DNA of 64,000 bases, from the NCBI GenBank assembly GCA_914767715.1, contig OU612066.1, positions 22,356,283-22,420,282 on the forward strand. The letters run 5' to 3'. Within the stretch, counting starts at the first letter, position 1. Each line of letters starts with the position of its first letter. Positions 48,069 to 61,105 of the stretch are shown piece by piece. The notes under the pieces were generated by a model. That model saw nothing but the letters and a program-made list of their open reading frames with translations. It did no database searches and was not told the DNA's origin. A program made the position numbers and the translations under genes. Source of the DNA: Membranipora membranacea. Lineage: Eukaryota > Bryozoa > Gymnolaemata > Cheilostomatida > Membraniporidae.

Positions 48069-51000
48069 ATGGCCGTCTCAGTAGCAGAAGATGCACCACA
48101 TCTGGTAACATGTGGTAACTGCCTTGAGGAAGAGGGGTTTATCCATAACCCGATGTTTCTGCCCTGTGATCATGTCTGCTGTGAGACTTGTCTGAGGAGG
48201 CAACTCAAGAAGACAGATGTAATCGAATGCAGAGTTTGTCAGTAAGTATCAGGTTCACAGAGCCTCTAATATGACAGCGTTTCTAAGAACAGTATTGCAA
48301 TCAGTCTCTGATTCGAATTATCAACTATGTTTTATATTGTTGTGTAGCTCAACATTGATTCAACTTATCTAGTCAGATGATTAACACCATTAATCTGTAT
48401 CCAATTTAAAACATTTCCTTCACATAATTTCCTGTTGTCCAGGAAAGGGGGCAGGGCAGTGTTGGTGGGAGAGCTGGCAGGATAGAATAAGTGGGATGCG
48501 TTTCGGGATGGTCTAAGTGGCATGGTTGGCTTAATGGTACTGGCCACATGCATCTTTCAGTAATTCAATTGCAACATTACTCCGCTCGATAATTGATTCA
48601 GTATGACATAATGCACAACATTTCTTGATTTGCAGAAACATGTGCAAAGTGGTTATAGACAACCTTCCCTCAGCCTTAGAGAATGTTCACCCAGTTACTT
48701 TCTGTGAGCCGTGTGAGAAAAGTGGGAAACTCAAGATGACTGCCAACACTTACTGTCTGACCTGTGAACATAAGTTCTGTGCTGCTCATCAGAAGGTAAA
48801 TACCAATCGTGAACTTTTCTATGGGTGTCTGTTAAACAGGTTTGAGAAATAATTTTGTAATTTGAACAGCATTATCAGTGATAGCTATGGAATGAATGAG
48901 TAATATATATGTATATATGTATATATATTATATTGATATATATAACTCTTTGGTGAAACATTAATGTAAAAGGGAGGGAGAGAACTTCCCTTTATGTCTA
49001 TTAAGGATCAAGTTTTTGATAATTTTGTAATTTACAGCTTCACATTGAGCTTAACTGGCATCATGAGACTCAGAATATTAAGGAGTACATGAGATCAACC
49101 TCAACAGTAGATCAGCAGAAGTTCTGTGAGACTCACAAAGATCAAGTCATCGGATTTGGTTGCTCAAAGTGTGCAAAGGTTTACTGTTTTGAGTGTGTGT
49201 CCTCTGTTGGCCTTTGCCAAAATGGTGAGTGACAATTCCAGTAACAGAGGTTGTATGAGTTCCATTTTATTGTGATTGCAGTCTCGATAACCTGATCAAA
49301 AATTTGTTCTCCCTCTGAAACTGAGGAGCCAACTCCTGACATCATAATTAACATTTCACCTATCGGGGCCTCCACAGGAGGTGGGTCTCTTAATTAAAAC
49401 AATAAAAAGCAAAATTATTTTCTAGTTGTCCCTTGTTCAGTAAGTAACACCTGCTAGTGATCTTGTTCCCGAAGTGTTCACACCCTTGACAATACCCTTG
49501 ACCGCATTTTCCTACTACTTCAAAGTACACTCCTGCAAATTTATAAAGTTATGATCATCACATTGAAGTTTACTCATAATGTTAAATATTCCATCAATCT
49601 TAACACGCACCATAGATTATTAGATTAGACCAGCTTGTTCAATGCCATATACCAAATCTGATAGATTTGAGTTTTCTTATTACCCTCTAGGTTCTAACCA
49701 CAAGCTCATGTCTCTAAAAGAGCTCTCAGCTGAGGTGAAGAGATTACTGGAGCCTAAGGAGAAGGAATGTGAAGAGCTGTTTGATAAATGGTCAGCTGTG
49801 ATGAAGGAGGCAGCGATCACTTTGTCTAACTGGGATACAGAAACTGAGGAAGGAGTCAAAATTATTGATGATACAGAGGAGAAACAGGTATTGTGATCAT
49901 GCAGAAAAATGTAATACCTAAACTGATGGGGGGAATTTTCCTTACCAAGCTTTTCTACCTAATTATTCAGGATGTTCAAAAGTTTGAACACCATAGCAAA
50001 ACATTTATAATCTGAGTGAGCGTGAAAAATGATTTTATCTGCCTCATTTTGAATTTTTTCAGGACTGAATAACACTGTAGAACCATTCCGTGGTCAAATT
50101 GTGCTGTTAGCAGCTTTTACATGTCAACTTAATCTCTTTCTTTTATAGATAAAAGCTATCAGAGAGAAATATGGAAAGTTGAAGGAGGAGTATATCACAA
50201 ACAGAAGCAGCACTAAAGATAAGCTAACAGAGTATATAGAGAAGGATGCTGGACTAAAACTCACTGAGTTTCATGAACAGATTAAAATTTTACGGTCTGA
50301 TCTGTCTAAACAACACTGTGTAAGTAAATTCAATTTCAATATGAGGGAAAAATCATAAATCAAGCCAAACAATTAGGCCCCATGACTCTCCTTCTATCCC
50401 AACAAGCTGCATAGATACTGTAATTCTTGCTGAAATAAGACATGGGTTCTTTAATTGTAAAACATGGAAAGAAAGAAAATTCATTTACAGTCATTAGTAA
50501 CTAGAACCGCCCTTCCTGTACTAAAAAATTGTAGTTGTCCCCTCATTGATATTAAGGAGGCAACTACAAATTTTCTCACATATGCAAAGTAACCTAAAAT
50601 TTAAGCACAATATTGTCATATGCAGTGAACGATTCATTTAAGGTGTATAACCTGACAGTAGATATCAGATAACCTTAAAATGCTCACCGTAACACATTCG
50701 TTAATGATTTTAACCGATCGGGATATTTGAATACCAGACTTCGAGTTATTGAGTGTGAGTGTGGTTACTACAATCATTTACATATTGCTTCCCTTTCCTA
50801 TCACACAGGTTGACCTGCTGCAAACAAAGAAGTATTTGGAAGCTAAACTAGATGATATGGCTAATGATGATGGATTCCAAGCTCTTGTGGTGGGAAACCA
50901 GCAACTGATCCAGACCAATGGTATGCCTCTAATTTTCCTAGTGCGAGCCTCGCCATACAGTGTGCAAGCGCTACAAAGCAACAGTTTCATGAAAAAGTTC

Positions 51001-52322
51001 TGTAAGATTATATTTTTAGTGGAAATGTAGGGCCCTAGGGCTGTAAAACAAACCTGTCAGTAATGTATAAGTGAATAATCCTAAAGACGGTAAAAATGCT
51101 TCTTGCCTATAGACATATCATCATAATTGATCACCGGGTTGGATGATATAGTAGTGATTGCTGGATTTGTTGTAATTCTGGTGCATCAACACAACATGTA
51201 ATACAAGTGATCAGTCATTTACTGTGTTTCAGATTCTGACACCACAGAGATAAACGCTGCTCTGGTACCAACAGACGACTTTGTGATCGGTGATGACCTC
51301 ATGAGAAGTAGAAAACCTCCGACCTCGATACGGCTGGTGAAGCAGCTTGCAGCAAATGACTATTGCCTCACATCATGTAGTTATAAAGGTGTAACTTATG
51401 TAGGTCTCGAAAGCAGCACAATCAACAGAATAGATGAAGCTGGTAACAAGACAACTGACTTCATCAAACTACCCAGTATCATCATCACCATAAGAGCTCA
51501 TAAGGATCGACTCTACTTTCTCATGTACGGACAACCTTACAAGATCTATGTGTATGATTTGAATGGTCAACAGATCACCTCCTGGGATCACTCAGACAGC
51601 AATGGCAATTACCTAGGGAACAAACTGCGCATTGTGAACAATCAGATTTTTGCTGCTGATGCCACCAATAAGAGAATCACTAACTATAATCTCAACGGGA
51701 AAGTGATGAGACAGATTCCATGTCCTACAATCCCAACCAACACCTACATATCCATGTGTTCAGCAGGAGAAGCCTCTGTCAACATCACCACACGCTCACC
51801 TGCTCAGGTATTCAAGTTCAACATGAGAACAGAGACTGTACTCTGGACTACAAACCTCACAGCAGGACCATTCTCTGTAGCCTGCAGTAATGATGTAGTA
51901 CTGGTCAGTGGAAATGGATACAACGGCAGTAAGATAGGTGTATGGATAGAAGTTCTAAATACAGCGACTGGTGAGAACTTTACTCGTTAAATTATATTAT
52001 ATACATGTAGGTCTTCCATACAACAATAGAGTACTACAAAGTCCTGGTTAAATTAGTTAGGGATTAGGGGATCAGTACCCTCATCGAAGCAACCAAACCA
52101 CCAGTTGAATGTACGGATTTTGTTACCTTGTTCTGTGCGGTCTAATGTATGCGTAGACTTTCTTATCCTCTATTGCAAATTTCAGGTGAACACATAACAG
52201 AATTTAACAATCAAGAAGGAGTACAGACTCGAGTGTATGATTTATGGACAGAGAATAACAGACTGCTGGTGCCCAGCTTTCATCAGAGCTCTGTGCTGTG
52301 TTATGAACTTCTCTATGATTAA
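48069..52322 (+). CDS. TRIM-like RING/B-box/coiled-coil/propeller protein, unit C
   Basis: Eight exons join in phase to 624 codons plus stop: 48069-48241, 48636-48795, 49038-49224, 49691-49887, 50149-50319, 50809-50920, 51233-51970 and 52186-52322. Exon 1 begins at 48036 after a TTTTAG acceptor. Domain order and sequence follow unit B: RING with all eight zinc ligands ('CGNC', 'CDHVCCETC', 'ECRVC'), two B-boxes, a coiled coil split over three exons, and a propeller-like C-terminus ending 'SSVLCYELLYD'. Likely a ubiquitin E3 ligase of TRIM type, acting as a coiled-coil dimer in the cytoplasm (family knowledge). It is the most intact gene in the window. Differences from unit B cluster in the propeller ('LESSTINR' for 'LSCGSINS', 'NGNYLGN' for the Asp/Asn loop), which would fit changing target binding. 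Ligase activity itself cannot be seen. Confidence 0.92.
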
Positions 52323-52414
52323 TGTTTAGCTTGCAGTAACATTATATAGGCAGTGAACTTATATATAAATTATGATTTACACAAAACCATTGCCCACTTG
52401 ATGATTAAATTTCT

Positions 52415-52420
52415 AATAAA
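52415..52420 (+). terminator. Polyadenylation signal of TRIM C
   Basis: AATAAA 93 bases after the stop codon, in the same context ('ttctaataaacaaaatt') as in unit B. Confidence 0.55.
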
Positions 52421-53743
52421 CAAAATTTAGTTTCGGATATTTTGAGGTCAACCTTATCACCATAAAGCTCACCACCATCAAGGCCGATAATCGTTATACT
52501 TTATAGAGTTGAACCAAGTAAAATCATTAACTGTTACAACAGACTATTGGCAGTTGATTGCATTGTTTACAAAAAGTAAGCTGTTTACTCTATGATTTAT
52601 TTCCATTTCACACAAAAAATACAGATTTAAACTTATTTTATTTCAACTGCATAAGCAAGTATTTCCAGCGCCACAGTACTGTCCACCAAAGTCCACATGT
52701 TCTGATAGGACGGTACTGCAATTGTAACTAGCAGTAGGCAAAAGACTGAGATACATCGAAGTCATCAAGCCATTTTGAATCCAGCTTGAATATACATGGT
52801 AAGGCTTTCCGGCATGTCAACCTATAAAGGCCAGCGCTACATTCAGAATGGAGAACATCATTACAGTTAAAATAAGCAGTACTGTATTTTTAGTAAAACA
52901 CGCATTATAATAACAACATGGCAACTTTGGGAGCAGGACGTTTTCCAGAGCACCATGCTGATAGATACAATAAGCATCATAATAGCTGACAAACTCATTC
53001 ATGGTTATCAAGTTGGCCCTCAGATTTGAATCATGACTGAGCTGGCTCTTGACTGAGAGGGCAACTTCCAATTTAATTTTAAAATGTGCTGTATTCAGCA
53101 GGTTTTCAGTTTGTGGCCAACTCAGAAACTGGTGCTACATCCAAAAAAATGCTATTTTTCATCATTTTTTTCATATTTTTTTACCCCTGCAAAGTCCAGA
53201 ACCTCCAAGGTGTCAGTAATGCTTTAAATATCTATTGCTCGCTCAGACGGTCTCCGGAGAGTGGTTAATTAAAACTTCCACTGGAAAAATTTGCTTGTTG
53301 TGCGCAATTGAGAGTTGTCTCTGCATTGATGTTTTTGAGACAACTCTAAACAGGATATGTATGATCGGCCATTTTGGAACTTATGCAGACAACATGCCTT
53401 TTGATTCCTCTGCCTTAGCTGCTTTCTTTTAGAATTGTTTAGTCTTTTGCAGAAAAAGATAAATGAATAGTTAGCTGATTGACTAACGATCCAGGTGACC
53501 AAATGTGGTTATTCTGAATTAAAAACTGTAGGAAGGAGATAGCTTTTGAAAAAGTAAGGAGGAGATAACTACAACTGAGCATTTTTGACTTTAAATAACT
53601 GAGTTTTTTAAACAAATGTCAGTATGTATTAATTAATAAGTGAGAACATGAAAACAGCTGCAACCAATTAACTAACCTTCACTGTTGAGGCTTCGGGTAC
53701 TCCACTCTACTTTGAGTCTTGGAGAGTGGATGCTTGTAAAATT
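52421..53743. other. Intergenic, unit C
   Basis: Collinear in patches with 31840-34110 of unit B. The palindromic MITE of unit B is absent, and a diverged block lies at 53040-53230. No coding exon is supported. Confidence 0.6.
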
Positions 53744-54809
53744 GGGGTTCGGAATGAACGTCGCCTGGAACGAACGTCGACGGGAATGAACGTAGCTGGA
53801 ATGAACGTCGGCTGAAATGAATCTCGACATTCCCGGAACCAACGTCGAACTTCCTGGATTGAACGTCGACTACATTAGTTTATACATGGAATCAATGGGA
53901 GTGCAACTCCCCAAAATAAATGTGTAAAATAAATGATCATTCACAAAGGTAATTTCATCTGTTTATGATGATGGTTACCAAATCTCTGATGGCTGAATGG
54001 AATCAAGTATGTAATGAAGTTCCACAGGATTGTACTATTCAGTGAGTAGTGCAAAACAGAAATGGTAATGAAATACTGCAAGAGAAATAGGTCCCGACGG
54101 GGCCATGAACTACCAAGAGATAATGTACACTGTTCTCCCGGAGTACACAACACCATCAGTTTTTTATCTGCAGTGAAATATATATGGCTTATGAGTCGTA
54201 GTTTACTTATATTTATGAACAATCATTTTTTGTACTAGTTATTGTAATCGATGGGAGGGAGTACACCGTTGTAACCGTGTACAATTTTTCCTGCGTGCTG
54301 ACCACCAGTCGTCATTTATCGACTCGGCAAACTCGTATCCCGTTGCAGTATTGTCATCACATCTGTCATGTCTGTGAAAAGAACATAATATGTAAATCTG
54401 CTGAGGGCAAGCATCTTGATCACATGATATACCATTGATTTTATATCTCTGATTGAAAGAGAGCGAAATAATTCACTGAGCATCAGTACCATCATGTCAT
54501 GTATTAAGGGCGGGTACATGTCAAAATAGCTCGCTCATACTCAATTGACTCTTACTACCAGACAAGTAAAATTCTGCGGAACTTCATTTCATACTTGATT
54601 CCATTCAGCCATCAGAGATTTGGTAACCATCATAATAAACAGATGTAAGTACCTTTGTGAATGATCCTCTTTATTTTACACAATTATTTTGGGGAGTTGC
54701 ATTACCTTTGATTCCATATATAAATTAATGTAGTCGACGTTTGAAATTCATTCCAGTCGACATGTAATCCCGTCGACGTTCGTTCCAGCCGACGTTCATT
54801 CCAAAATCC
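53744..54809. mobile_element. 1066-bp element with long inverted repeats and GAACGTCG subrepeats
   Basis: Left and right arms of roughly 290 bp are reverse complements: for example 'accaaatctctgatggctg' near 53978 against 'cagccatcagagatttggt' near 54606, and 'ggaatgaacgtcg' against 'cgacgttcattcc' at the tips. The outer part of each arm has a run of degenerate 'ggaatgaacgtcg' units. The flanks share the exact 8-bp sequence 'gtaaaatt' (53736-53743 and 54810-54817), a target duplication. Unit B lacks the element at about 34115. No protein is encoded; open frames at 53941-54222 and 54316-54519 are arm or loop artefacts. Confidence 0.9.
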
Positions 54810-54829
54810 GTAAAATTTACCCTGCTATT

Positions 54830-54915
54830 TTTAATTTTAATTATAGGACTAGTAGGACTGTCGCATTTCCTGACTTTGGGCTTGTTGTGTCCAAAGTCAG
54901 GAAATGCAGCAGTCC
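54830..54915. repeat. Small hairpin
   Basis: 'aggactgtcgcatttcctgactttgg' -type sequence is followed after a short loop by its complement 'ccaaagtcaggaaatgc', then 'agcagtcct'. It is absent from the unit B counterpart and may be a further small palindromic insertion next to the 53744 element. Confidence 0.65.
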
Positions 54916-55264
54916 TATGATGGGACTAGAGAATTCTCCCTGCTGGAGAAGATTCACAGATAGAAAAGATAGGCATCTGCAATTACAAGAATGTATACTT
55001 TGCCAAAACCAATATACATTTATTCATATTCATGCTTTTAGCCAATTTATTGGCTCAAATCAGAGCCAACGCAGTGACATTGGCTGACATGCTTGCAACT
55101 CTGTTAGCGTCTAGATTAAAATATAAATAGGCCTACTTATGTTATGGGGAGGGGGAAGGGGGAGGTGTTTGATCATGGACAACATTGGTTGGCAAAGTAC
55201 ACATGCTTGTTACTTTAGATGCATATGATGAGGTGATCCATTTACGAATTATATAATTTAGTGG

Positions 55265-55400
55265 CCCAGGGCGGTCTTTCAATTAAAAACAGCAATCCAT
55301 CAACCTGTGAGTGCCCGATTGGAGAATGAGACTCGTTGCAGGTCAGACTCTCTCCCAGAGTGTTCAATGGAATAATGATTTTCGCACTTTTTAATTAAAC
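55265..55400. mobile_element. Older relative of the CAGGGG MITE (unit C)
   Basis: Paralogue of 34556-34695, beginning 'cagggcggtctttcaatta' and ending near 'cgcactttttaattaa'. It is more decayed than the 241-bp unit B element. Confidence 0.5.
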
Positions 55401-55639
55401 TTGTCTTGCATGTGTGGGTCCCTGTCCCAGATTGGATACGTGAGTTTGTTTGTGTTTCGGGACAAGATTGCCAAATACCCAGCTTATGTGATGGTGTATG
55501 CATATCATATCATAGATATTATCCAGCTTCCTCACGTTATGATGGGTACAAAACAATATGAAACAAACTAGGCCATACATGTAGTTCTTATCCACAATAA
55601 TAAAGTTTAGTAAACAAGTACTCTGAATTAGTCATTTGT

Positions 55640-56015
55640 TATGATTCAGAATCCCTCTATTTTTCAGGAAAAAAACCAAAGCAGAAGGAGATATATCTAA
55701 TCAAATATAACTTGGTAGGACTCTGTCTGACCTGTAGGGATTTCAAAACATAAGCACAGATTACGAGTTTCATCATGACGACTTAACTCAAAATTATAGG
55801 AACTATCAGGGTAGAAGAAAGGTGTTTCGGCTCGTCGCGGAATCATTTCTAATCTCGGATTATAAGACAGCTCCAGTATGGACCATTCACCAAGATACTA
55901 CAGTTATACTGCTGACTATAGGAGTATATGAATATCAGATGTACTTAGTACCTGATAAATCATGTGCTCTATATGACTCGTCTCCCAAAGACATGAAACA
56001 AAAATCAGAATATTA
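55640..56015 (+). pseudogene. C18orf63-like last-exon relic, unit C
   Basis: Homologous to the last exon and 3' flank of the unit A gene (19530-19860). The acceptor 'ttttcag' is kept, but the short coding part has indels, so the 'EKSEAEGYISNQI' frame is broken. No upstream exon remains in unit C. The frame open at 55822-56016 lies in what is 3' flank in unit A. Confidence 0.7.
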
Positions 56016-56419
56016 ATGAAGTATAAGATCAGTCCGGAATTATTTCTACTCTTTGATTATGTGACTGCTCCTGGATGAATTATTCTTCAAGATTTTTCAG
56101 CTGTATCGGAATGAAAAAAGATAACACTCTACTCTACTCCGACTTCTATGGCAGTACATCCACACAAATATGGTAATATAGTAAAACACATGCAACAAAA
56201 TGACTGAAGCGGTAAAATGCAAAAAAAGGGTATGCATCTAACCAATAGTGCATGGAAATTGGAAACAAAATTTTCATCAACATAGTCATGAAGGTATAAT
56301 GGAAAGAAGCAAAGAATATTTCATAAGAAAACTACACAAAAACTAGACCGCCAACATAAAATAGCCTGTGTGCCAGTAATGAGTGTTAATCATTATTATA
56401 TATTCTATATAGCGAAACA

Positions 56420-59166
56420 CTATGTGATAATCTTGCGGAAATTATTTCTCATAAAACTCTTGACAATCTTATAACATTTGGTAACTATTTTCTTGATACC
56501 ACGCCGAGTTCTGTGTGTAGCGGATAACTTGGTAGTAGCCTGAGATTGTTTCTCACAGACTTGCGATTTATCACATATAGCTGGTTCAGGTTTCATTACC
56601 TCATCGGTTTCGCAAATAATATCTCTTGAATCTGAAATCAGGTTGACTTTTGTCAAATTTTGCCCTCCATACGTGCTTGTATGTTCGTTTATCGATTTCA
56701 CTACCACTGATTCGAAGTTTGACAACCCAATCTGGTGATCATTATTTCAGAGTTCACGGTTAAAGCTTGGCAAAAGGACTGAGGGAAATGATTTTTTTTG
56801 TTAAGCTTTCATTAATGTGACAAAAAACAGATCTAACTCACCCCGAGGAACTGCAAGTGAATTATTCTGATGCTCCTGTATTTCACTCTCCGACCCATCT
56901 TCAGAATATACAATTTCGGCTCTATAAAATTGAAACAGACTAGTTAAATATCACTGTCTTCATTTGTTGTGGGGAGTTATAGCTCATAATACTGGAGTTT
57001 CCCCTCTTTTCGGAATTTCATTGATTATATTGTTCAATGGCAAAAACTTCAGCTGTTGGCTTCATAGTCATAATGATGAAAATGAGGATTAATGGTATAA
57101 CTCTGTTTTGATTATACCGATCCTTTTGAGTGGCCAGCTCTACAGATCGGAAGTAAATATCAAATAGGGGAACAAAATATATCATAAACTGGATTCTCTC
57201 ATGATATAAGGCAACCATAACATCAGTAGGAGTGTTGTCAGTTATTGTATTGTGGCATGCCTTTCAATATATCTCAGTTTGAAAGTGATTGGCACATTGA
57301 CATTGACATTGAGAATGTGCGGAAACTTACACCAAATGGTCATTTGAGATGGTCTGGTAGAAAAGTGTCGAGAGTGATATCTCTTGTTTTTTCAGTTGTG
57401 TCAGTTCATCGGGGAACTCCAGGAGACTTAGATTCAAAGGTGTTTCCAATTCCACTTCCGGAAAATCGAAGCCTTCATCGTGCAGAGATGACCTGTTCAT
57501 CAAATCATTCTCGACGCTCTGCCAAAAGGATGTATCAAATACTTGAGGACTAGAAAATGACACAGAATAACCAAATCATATATAGTGATCAAGAGCAGAC
57601 AAATCAGTTGTCTTTTTGTTATCAGTTCCCAATTTGGGACATATTTCCATATGTGTCTTTTTGCTAGTTGAATAGATTTGATTTGGGTTCATATTTGGAG
57701 AGATATGCCTATCAGAGACAGCCAGATTACATCACTGATTGGACACTTAGTCAGCTCATATCATACTATCAATAGGAGTATGATATAAAGAAAAATATGC
57801 AAGCCTTTGCTCGAAAAAAAAAGATTCATTATGGGGATAACTTTACGTCATCTTCTTATTGTCAAAGTAAAGACAATTCTTAAACTCATATTCTTTATTG
57901 ACAACTGACATATTCCTATTGGCTGGGGGATGAAAGCTTTCGCCGTTCCAGTCAGTTGCATGCAGCTTGATAGTGCACTGATCTTTCTGAATGTTGGTTT
58001 CAGCTGTAGTATGATATATATAAAAAAATAACACAAATGAATAAATACTAGTGAATAATAGTAGATCAATTAACACTCACATTACATCATGTACCAAGTC
58101 CGGATTTGCAATGACAAGACATGATTATTTATTTGAAGAGGATCTTCTTCCAACTGATTGAGGTTATCGGTGAGCTGTGTAGTCAATAATATGTCTGTAG
58201 TACACTCGTCATCACATAAGAAGGGAAAGTCAGCATCCAAGATGTCTTTGAGATCTGAGAATGTCAGAACTAATATTCAAAAATCATATTTCGAAATCGA
58301 TGCCCCATTTTAAGTGGGAACATCTTGATATATACGAGTGTATATCTAAGTCTTATCTCTTGATCTGTCTATGGTTATCTTTCTATCAGGTCGGGTCTCC
58401 TCTATAACTGTGTGTTGTAGAGCTATACAGTTCTGTTCTATTTTGCAATGATTGCGTCAAATGTTGTAATGCAATCATGAAATGCTTAAATGTTGATATG
58501 TAGCAAACCTTAGCAAACGTAGCAGTGGATAGATAGTTCCCACAATAAAAATTAAGTTCCTTAGATTAGGATCTTTACCATCAGAGCATTCATACATCTG
58601 ATCTTCATTCCGGACACTTCCCTCCTCAGATTCTTATCCACCATCTGAATCTGAAAATCAAAAAGTGTTGTGATAAGAAGCTAAAAAGAACTAGTCGTCA
58701 TATATGGATCGCAATGGACCGATGTCTGAGCTTCTATAGCTGTCAACAGATTGTCTTTAATGGGATTGAGTTCCCCTCCAAGTATTGAGAACGCCATGGT
58801 TTGATACTGTTCAATGACAAAAGAAGCAGCTTCAATGCTTCATATTATCATTATGAGAATAATGTGTTTTTCAAATTAGACCAATTTCAACTTTTTCGCA
58901 TTTCTGGCTTTTGCATGAGAATGTATCCTCTAAATCACTCACATCCCGCTGCTGGCCCTTGTGAGTATCATCGATATCACTCCACAACCTCAGGCTAACT
59001 ACCTCAATACATGATTGAAATGTATAATATGTGATTTAACTCTCACTCATAGAGCCACCTAGTAGTATCACTGCTATTTGTACTACTTACTCATTGTGCC
59101 GTTGCGCTCTCAGATGGCAGCGATTGAATCATCTTTGATGGCATAACGCTGCTGATGACACTTCAT
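56420..59166 (-). pseudogene. Gene D, unit C, with stop codons
   Basis: Minus-strand exon equivalents: 59091-59166 (exon 1), about 58575-58650 (exon 3), 58081-58254 (exon 4), 57331-57549 (exon 5), 56842-56921 (exon 6) and 56420-56631 (exon 7); exon 2 lies near 58900-59000. Exons 5 and 6 have exactly the lengths and phases of unit B. Exon 1 has TGA where A and B have the Trp of 'FWER'. Exon 3 has an early TAA. Exon 4 is 11 bases longer, breaking phase. It is the most diverged copy and a clear pseudogene, although its last exon stays open with the same acidic-to-basic composition. Keeping exons 5-7 open suggests damage came first at the 5' end. Confidence 0.75.
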
Positions 59167-59209
59167 CTTTGGTGAAACAATATGATTGAATTTTTTCATG
59201 GGAATGAAT

Positions 59210-59660
59210 GTAATTATATATATATAACATGTGCATTGACTCTAAATAATTTAAGCTTTTTCCCCAGTCCTAACAAATTCAAGCCAATTCCAAAATATGA
59301 ATGAATAAATAAATTCCATTGCAACAGGACAGAGTGGAAAATTTGCCTGGGCCTACTACCATTTTAACAACAGCATTAACGAGAATAACAAGTGAACTTA
59401 CATGGCAGTTCTGTACGTTTCCTCTTGTTGATAATATTTGCTATAAGAACACATGTTCACAGATATATCGATTAGATTTCCATCAAATTTTACAGAGAAT
59501 CACAGAAACACAGCTTGTTTAGTCGGTTGCTTGTTTCTGAATTTTGCGCTCAACCTTCAGTCATCATTGTGCTAAATGTTGTGTCATGGCGCAGCTCCTA
59601 CAATAGTTGGACATTTCCTACTCAAAACATTGGTTTCTGTTTATAAGTTGTCCTCTCACA
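59210..59660. repeat. 5' flank of gene D, unit C
   Basis: Same duplicated block as 1-540, 22600-23050 and 44430-44830. Homology with the other spacers ends near 59700, so the unit after C joins at a different breakpoint. Confidence 0.75.
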
Positions 59661-60204
59661 ATGATTATGATAGTTTTAGTTAATCATAAAAATTATTTTA
59701 GTAAATTCATAACTGTAAATTTATCTGTTTTATTTGGAGTTGATAGTGGTAAAATTTATGGTAGCATTTCTCTCGCGATTCTTTCCTGAGATAAACAGCC
59801 CTACTCGTCTTCTCCTATGAATTTGTGATAAATGAAAGACTAAAACATGAGGATTTTGAGCAAAAAAACTTCCTTCCTTTCGTACACAACACAGCATGGA
59901 ATCTGGCTGTGATTTTTGATTGTAATGTCCATGTAGTGTTGTCTGAAATATAGGAACCAAGGTTGAGGAGCTATAGATGGGGATTAACTGCAGTAGATGG
60001 GAAGAGAGAGATCCGGGATGCGAACTTGTGAGTGCACGACATTATACACTGTGGAGGTCCAGTTTTGTGCTCGGCATTAAACAAAAGAAGGATGGCGAGT
60101 AAGTTTGTCAAGACGCTCTATGCAATACTTTACAATAGACTAAGTGATCCATCACGTTATTGGTTCAAGAAAAGTACATTTTCTTCCTCTGTCTGTTAAT
60201 CAAG

Positions 60205-61105
60205 GTTCTAACCACAAGCTCATGTCTCTAAAAGAGCTCTCAGCTGAGGTGAAGAGATTACTGGAGCCTAAGAAGAAGGAATGTGAAGAGCTGTTTGGTA
60301 AATGGTCAGCTGTGATGAAGGAGGCATCACTCTGTCTAACTGGGATATAGAAACTAAGGAAAGAGTCAGACTTATTGATCGAGTAGGTCATGACAAGAAA
60401 ATCAATAATTATTTCTGAATAGGTCCCCACCCCTTCATAAAAAAGCTTGTAAAGACTGGCTACAGTATCTGTAATTGAGAAATAGTTTAAAGTTGTCTCC
60501 TCATTGATATTCAGTAGGCAACTTCGCAATAATATTTTTTCATTTATTTTGTATGTGTAGTCCCTACAATTTATTTACATTTGCTTTCTTTCTTATCTTA
60601 CAGCAGGTTGACTTGCTGCAAACCATGAAAGTGTTGTAAGCTAAATTAGATGATATTGCTGATGATTTATTCCAAGCTCTTGTGTTGGCAGACCAACAAC
60701 GAATCTTGACCAATGGTATGGCTATTATTTTCCCACAGCAAACTTCAATGTAATGTTAGTTTGTTTGAGAGTTCCAAAGTGATTCAATAATACAGCAATG
60801 CTAAAGTTATTTGATAGTAGTGAGAATGTCAGGTCCTGGCTGAGAAGTCACTTGCTGAGAAACAAACCCGTTAATGTGTGTAAATATATAATCTGAATAA
60901 AGTGAGGCATTTGTCCTGATTGAAGAAATATCATGACATAAATATTCACTCTCGAGATGGGGTGGGGGGCTTATATGTGCTGGATTGGCTGCAACCACTT
61001 GAATATGAACAACACACACCATAATCAGCGGTGAGTCATCATAATGTTTCAGATTATGATACCGCAGATATTTAATACCAACAGAAGACTTTGTGATTGG
61101 TGATA
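60205..61105 (+). pseudogene. TRIM-like remnants: coiled-coil exons of a further unit
   Basis: Three exon relics in the right order. 60205-60380 matches coiled-coil exon 4 ('LSAEVKRLLEPKKKECEEL') but a 5-nt deletion after 'VMKEA' shifts the frame. 60604-60716 matches exon 6 ('VDLLQT') with an in-frame TAA. About 61052-61105 matches the start of propeller exon 7 and then stops. RING and B-box exons are absent, as is exon 5. Confidence 0.82.
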
